DNA of 64,000 bases from Rhodovibrio sodomensis (lineage in GTDB: Bacteria > Pseudomonadota > Alphaproteobacteria > Kiloniellales > Rhodovibrionaceae), in NCBI RefSeq assembly GCF_016583645.1, contig NZ_NRRL01000021.1:1-64000 (forward strand), read 5' to 3'. The notes beneath the pieces are model-generated. The model saw nothing but the letters and a program-made list of their open reading frames with translations. It did not search any database and was not told the origin of the DNA. Made by a program: the position numbers and the translations under genes. Below are positions 60,824-64,000 of this stretch, piece after piece. How positions within the stretch are numbered: position 1 is the first letter of the stretch; each line of letters starts with the position of its first letter.

Positions 60824-62329
60824 CTACCGCCCGGCGGCGAAGCGGATCGCCTCCTGGGCCGCGCGGATCAGGGCGCGGGCCTTGTTGCAGCTTTCCTGGT
60901 ACTCGCCCTCGGGGTCGCTGTCGGCGACCACGCCGCCGCCGGCCTGGACGTACATCGTGCCGTTCTGGACGATCGCGGTGCGCAGACAGATGCACGTGTC
61001 CATCGCGCCGCCGGCGCCGAAATAGCCGACCGCCCCGGCGTAGATGCCCCGGCGCTCCGGCTCCAACTCGTCGATGATCTCCATCGCCCGTACCTTGGGC
61101 GCGCCCGACACGGTACCCGCCGGGAAGCCGGCCTGCAGCGCGTCCATGGCGTCGTAGCGCGGATCGATCTGACCTTCCACGTTGGAGACGATGTGCATGA
61201 TGTGGCTGTAGTTCTCGACCACCATCTTCTCGGTCACCGTCACCGTGCCGATCCGGGCCACCCGGCCGACATCGTTGCGGCCCAGGTCGAGCAGCATCAG
61301 GTGCTCGGCCAGCTCCTTGGGGTCGGACAGCAGGTCCTCGGCCAGCGCCTTGTCTTCCGCCGGCGTCGCCCCGCGCTTGCGCGAGCCGGCGAGCGGGCGG
61401 ATCGTCACCGTGTCGCCGCGCAGACGCACCAGGATCTCCGGGCTGGAGCCGACGACCGCGCAGTCGTCCAGGTTCGCGTAGAACAGGAACGGCGACGGGT
61501 TGAGCCGGCGCAGCGCGCGGTAGAGCGCGAACGGCGGTAGGCGGAACGGCACCGAGAAGCGCTGCGAGAGCACCACCTGGAAGACGTCGCCGGCGGCGAT
61601 GTATTGCTTGCCGGCCTCGACCATCTGATAGAACCGGTCCCGGCTCATGTTCGAGGTCGGCTCGCCCAGCTCCTCTTCGACCGACACGCGCTCGCGCCGG
61701 TAGGGCAGGGAGCGTTCGAAGTCGCGCACCACGTCGGCCAGCCGCTCGGTCGCGCGCGCCCAGGCGTGGCGGGCGTCCAGACCGGGGGCGGGGTAGACCG
61801 GGGTAAACACCGTCACCTGGTCCTCCAGCCGGTCGAACACCGCCGTCACCGTGGGCCGGGTGAACAGCGCGTCCGGCACGCCCAGGACGTCCGGATTCTC
61901 GTCCGGGATGCGCTCCATCAGGCGGATCGCGTCGTAGCCCATGTAGCCGATCAGGGAGGCCGCCATCGGCGGCGCGTCCGCCGGCAGGTCGATCCAGGAT
62001 TCCCGGCGCAGCGCCTTCAGCGTCTCCAACGGGTGACCGTCGAGCGGCTGGAAGCTGCCGGTGTCGCCGCGCGCGTCCCGGTTGATCTCCGCCTGCTCGC
62101 CGCGGCATCGCCAGATGATGTCCGGTTTCAGCGCGACGAAGGAATAGCGGCCGATCCGGCTGCCGCCCTCCACGCTCTCGAACAGGAAGGCGTTGCGCTC
62201 CCCGTCGGCGATCTTGAGGAAGGCCGAAACCGGCGTCTCCAAATCGGCGACCATCGCGGTGTACAAGACCTGGGGCGTGCCGGCCTCGTACAGCGCGGCG
62301 AAGCGGTCGAAGTCGGGGGTGACCTGCAT
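60824..62329 (-). CDS. trpE: Anthranilate synthase component I
   Basis: This 501-residue enzyme makes anthranilate from chorismate using ammonia delivered by TrpG. The N-terminal regulatory region has ESVEGGSRIGRYSF (tryptophan feedback site). The C-terminal chorismate-binding domain shows VVLSQRF, IRPLAGSRKRGATPAED, LLDLGRNDVGRV, VSGAPKVRAMEIIDELEPERRGIYAGAVGYF, and CICLRTAI. No trpG lies next to it in this window. It starts 42 bases after the PpiD-like gene, on the same strand, without a visible leader attenuator. Confidence 0.95.
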   Translation of the reverse strand: MQVTPDFDRFAALYEAGTPQVLYTAMVADLETPVSAFLKIADGERNAFLFESVEGGSRIGRYSFVALKPDIIWRCRGEQAEINRDARGDTGSFQPLDGHPLETLKALRRESWIDLPADAPPMAASLIGYMGYDAIRLMERIPDENPDVLGVPDALFTRPTVTAVFDRLEDQVTVFTPVYPAPGLDARHAWARATERLADVVRDFERSLPYRRERVSVEEELGEPTSNMSRDRFYQMVEAGKQYIAAGDVFQVVLSQRFSVPFRLPPFALYRALRRLNPSPFLFYANLDDCAVVGSSPEILVRLRGDTVTIRPLAGSRKRGATPAEDKALAEDLLSDPKELAEHLMLLDLGRNDVGRVARIGTVTVTEKMVVENYSHIMHIVSNVEGQIDPRYDAMDALQAGFPAGTVSGAPKVRAMEIIDELEPERRGIYAGAVGYFGAGGAMDTCICLRTAIVQNGTMYVQAGGGVVADSDPEGEYQESCNKARALIRAAQEAIRFAAGR

Positions 62330-62371
62330 GGAAACGGGCGTCCGTGGCCTCCGGGCAGGGCCCGGACGGTC

Positions 62372-64000
62372 TTAAGAGGAACGGTTCAGGATCTGGTTCA
62401 GCAGCTGCTGGTTCACCTGGACGTCGTAGCGGGTGCGCAGGGCGTTGGCGAATTCCGCCAGAACGTCGGAACGCAGCCCCTGGCGAACCTGGTCGCGCAG
62501 CTGGGCAACCGCGTCGGGGTTCTCCGCCGGGTTGGCCGCCTGGACCTGCTTCAGCTGAGCGACCGCGACGCCGTTCTGGACCCCGGCGGTGACCGCGCCG
62601 CCGACCTCGATGCCGAACAGCTTACCGGCGAGGGCGCGGCCGACCGGCCCGGCCTGGCGGTTGTCGCCGCGGGTCAGCGGCTGGGTGGTCTGCACCGACA
62701 GGCCGCGGTCGTCGGCGAACTGCGCCAGCGTGGCGCCCTCGGAAATCTTGCTGGCGATGTGTTTGGCCGTCTTCTGGGCCTGCTGCGCCCGCTGGTCGGC
62801 GCGCCAGGCGCTCAGGACCTGGTCGCGGACCTGCTCGAACGGACGCACCTGCTCGGGCGTGACGCCGTCGACGCGCAGCACGTAGTAGCCGCCCTCGTCG
62901 GTTTCCTTGAGCAGGCTCCGCTGGCCCTGCTCGGTCTCGAAGGCCGTCTCCAGGAAGTCGCCGGACTGCGGGATACCCTCGACCGGCTCGCCGTCCGGCG
63001 CATTGCCCTGCCGGCTGATCTGCTCGATCTTGCGCACCTCGAAGCCGACCTGCCGGGCCGCCTCGGCGATCGAGGCGCCGCTCGCCAGATGGTCGTCGAC
63101 CGTGTTGGCGAGTTCGACCAGGCTGTCGACCGCCTTGTCCATCGCCAAGTCCGCGCGCAGCTCGTCCTTAACCGCCTCGAAGTCGGGCGTCTTGCCCGCG
63201 TTGACCTTGTCGACCTTGACCAGGTGCCAGCCGAGTGGGCTCTGGATCGGTTCGGTGACCGCCCCCTGCTCGGCGCTGAACGCGGCTTCGCGCAGCGGCT
63301 CGAGCAGCTGGTTGCGGCGCATTTCGCCCAGGTCGGCGGGCGCGTGGCCGGTGATCTGCTGCGCCACGGCGGCGAAGCTGCGGCCCTCGGACAGCAGGGC
63401 GCGGGCCTGCTCGGCCTGCTCCTTGCTGTCCAGCACGATCTGGCGCAGTTGGCGCGTTTCCGGGCTGCCGTAGCGGTCCTTGTTGTTCTCGTACGCCGCG
63501 CGCAGCTCCTGCTCGCTCACCGCGACCTCGTCCGTCAGCTGCTGCGGGTCGAGGTGCAGGACCGTCAGCGACCGATATTCCGGCGCCATGAACTGATTGC
63601 TGTGCTGCTCGTGGTATTGCTTCAGCGTTTCGGTATCCGGCGCGGGGATCGTGAAGCTGTCGTTGCGGACCACGAGGTAGTCCGCCACCCGGCGCTCGTT
63701 ACGGTAGCGGTAAAGCGCCTCAACCATCGTCTCCGGCACCTTCAGCGCCCCTGACACGGCGGTCGCGAGGTGCTGCCGGTCGATGGCGCTTTTCAACAGC
63801 TCGACGTACCGCGCCTCCGACAGGCCGCTTTGGCGCAGCGTCTGCTCGAACAGCTGGCGGTTGAACTGCCCGGCGGTGCGGAACGCTCCCTGCTGGCGGA
63901 TCCGCTCGACCACCTGCTCGTCGCTGACCAGCAGGCCCAGGTCGCGCGCCTTCTGGTCGAACAGCAGCCGGGTCACCGTCTGCCGGACGATCTGGTCGAC
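62372..64000 (-). CDS. ppiD: PpiD-like peptidylprolyl isomerase/foldase (5' end outside window)
   Basis: The reading frame is open to the right edge at 64000, so the start and N-terminal membrane anchor are missing; 542 codons are present. A SurA_N-like region (LVSDEQVVERIRQQGAFRTAGQFNRQLFEQTLRQ) precedes a parvulin domain around residues 230-330 (SEGRSFAAVAQQITG, DLGEMRRNQLLEPLREAAF), which is degenerate like that of E. coli PpiD. The C-terminal part is helical. It chaperones proteins leaving the Sec pore. The neighbouring trpE is a frequent partner in this lineage. Confidence 0.9.
   Translation of the reverse strand, partial: VDQIVRQTVTRLLFDQKARDLGLLVSDEQVVERIRQQGAFRTAGQFNRQLFEQTLRQSGLSEARYVELLKSAIDRQHLATAVSGALKVPETMVEALYRYRNERRVADYLVVRNDSFTIPAPDTETLKQYHEQHSNQFMAPEYRSLTVLHLDPQQLTDEVAVSEQELRAAYENNKDRYGSPETRQLRQIVLDSKEQAEQARALLSEGRSFAAVAQQITGHAPADLGEMRRNQLLEPLREAAFSAEQGAVTEPIQSPLGWHLVKVDKVNAGKTPDFEAVKDELRADLAMDKAVDSLVELANTVDDHLASGASIAEAARQVGFEVRKIEQISRQGNAPDGEPVEGIPQSGDFLETAFETEQGQRSLLKETDEGGYYVLRVDGVTPEQVRPFEQVRDQVLSAWRADQRAQQAQKTAKHIASKISEGATLAQFADDRGLSVQTTQPLTRGDNRQAGPVGRALAGKLFGIEVGGAVTAGVQNGVAVAQLKQVQAANPAENPDAVAQLRDQVRQGLRSDVLAEFANALRTRYDVQVNQQLLNQILNRSS

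Noticed and set aside
61604..63754. 716-codon open frame on the plus strand opposite trpE and the PpiD-like gene
   Set aside because: It is the antisense shadow of two well-recognised genes; its product is Arg/Gly/Ala/Val-rich without family motifs, as expected in high-GC DNA.

Overview
The window is a high-GC alphaproteobacterial chromosome segment, most likely from a Rhodospirillales-type bacterium. The evidence is the general L-amino acid transporter (AapJQMP), PopZ, the TolC-PopZ-ValS neighbourhood, and the order dgt-argS-SPOR-nagZ-scpA-scpB-tatABC-serS-surE-pcm-nlpD-yajC-secD-secF. I infer the order from gene content only and cannot name a species.

Layout. Positions 200-4061 hold the tail of aapJ followed by aapQ, aapM and aapP; the aapJ copy has lost its 5' part. 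Positions 4295-9572 (minus strand) hold a double GNAT acetyltransferase, a cysteine synthase/AlaX/sulfurtransferase cluster and two adjacent NUDIX hydrolases. An alpha/beta hydrolase-OsmC fusion (9709-10929) is followed by a complete group II intron (10988-12934) whose 5' boundary is fixed by a 7-bp IBS1/EBS1 match. Then come a Tat-exported peptide-binding protein, small membrane proteins (one of 26 residues behind a consensus general-stress promoter) and a VanZ-like protein.

Positions 16640-27646 are an integrated mobile island of about 11 kb. It lies between a 49-bp direct repeat that copies the 3' end of tRNA-Cys (27601-27674). The island encodes an integrase, an AlpA-like regulator, a CHC2/Toprim primase, a RepA-like ATPase, a GTAC-rich iteron-like region, a tail tape measure protein, both terminase subunits (the large one split into ATPase and nuclease genes), a ribbon-helix-helix repressor with its own operator cluster, and several unknown small proteins. 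It has no recognisable capsid, portal, other tail or lysis gene. It looks like a phage satellite of unusual composition, or a strongly reduced prophage. It also carries an 11-bp-spaced CGGACA motif near both ends and at an internal promoter, and a probable small structured RNA behind its strongest promoter.

The rest is mostly core housekeeping DNA: PCMT-tolC-popZ-valS-ilvD, an M81 metallopeptidase that appears to start at ATC, rhomboid, xthA and erpA (minus strand), then the long conserved run from dgt to secF on the plus strand. That run supplies tRNA charging, cell wall turnover and amidase activation, chromosome condensation, and Tat and Sec export. The window closes with trpE and a PpiD-like foldase running in from the right edge. 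Several families of palindromic intergenic repeats are scattered through the core part and are absent from the island.
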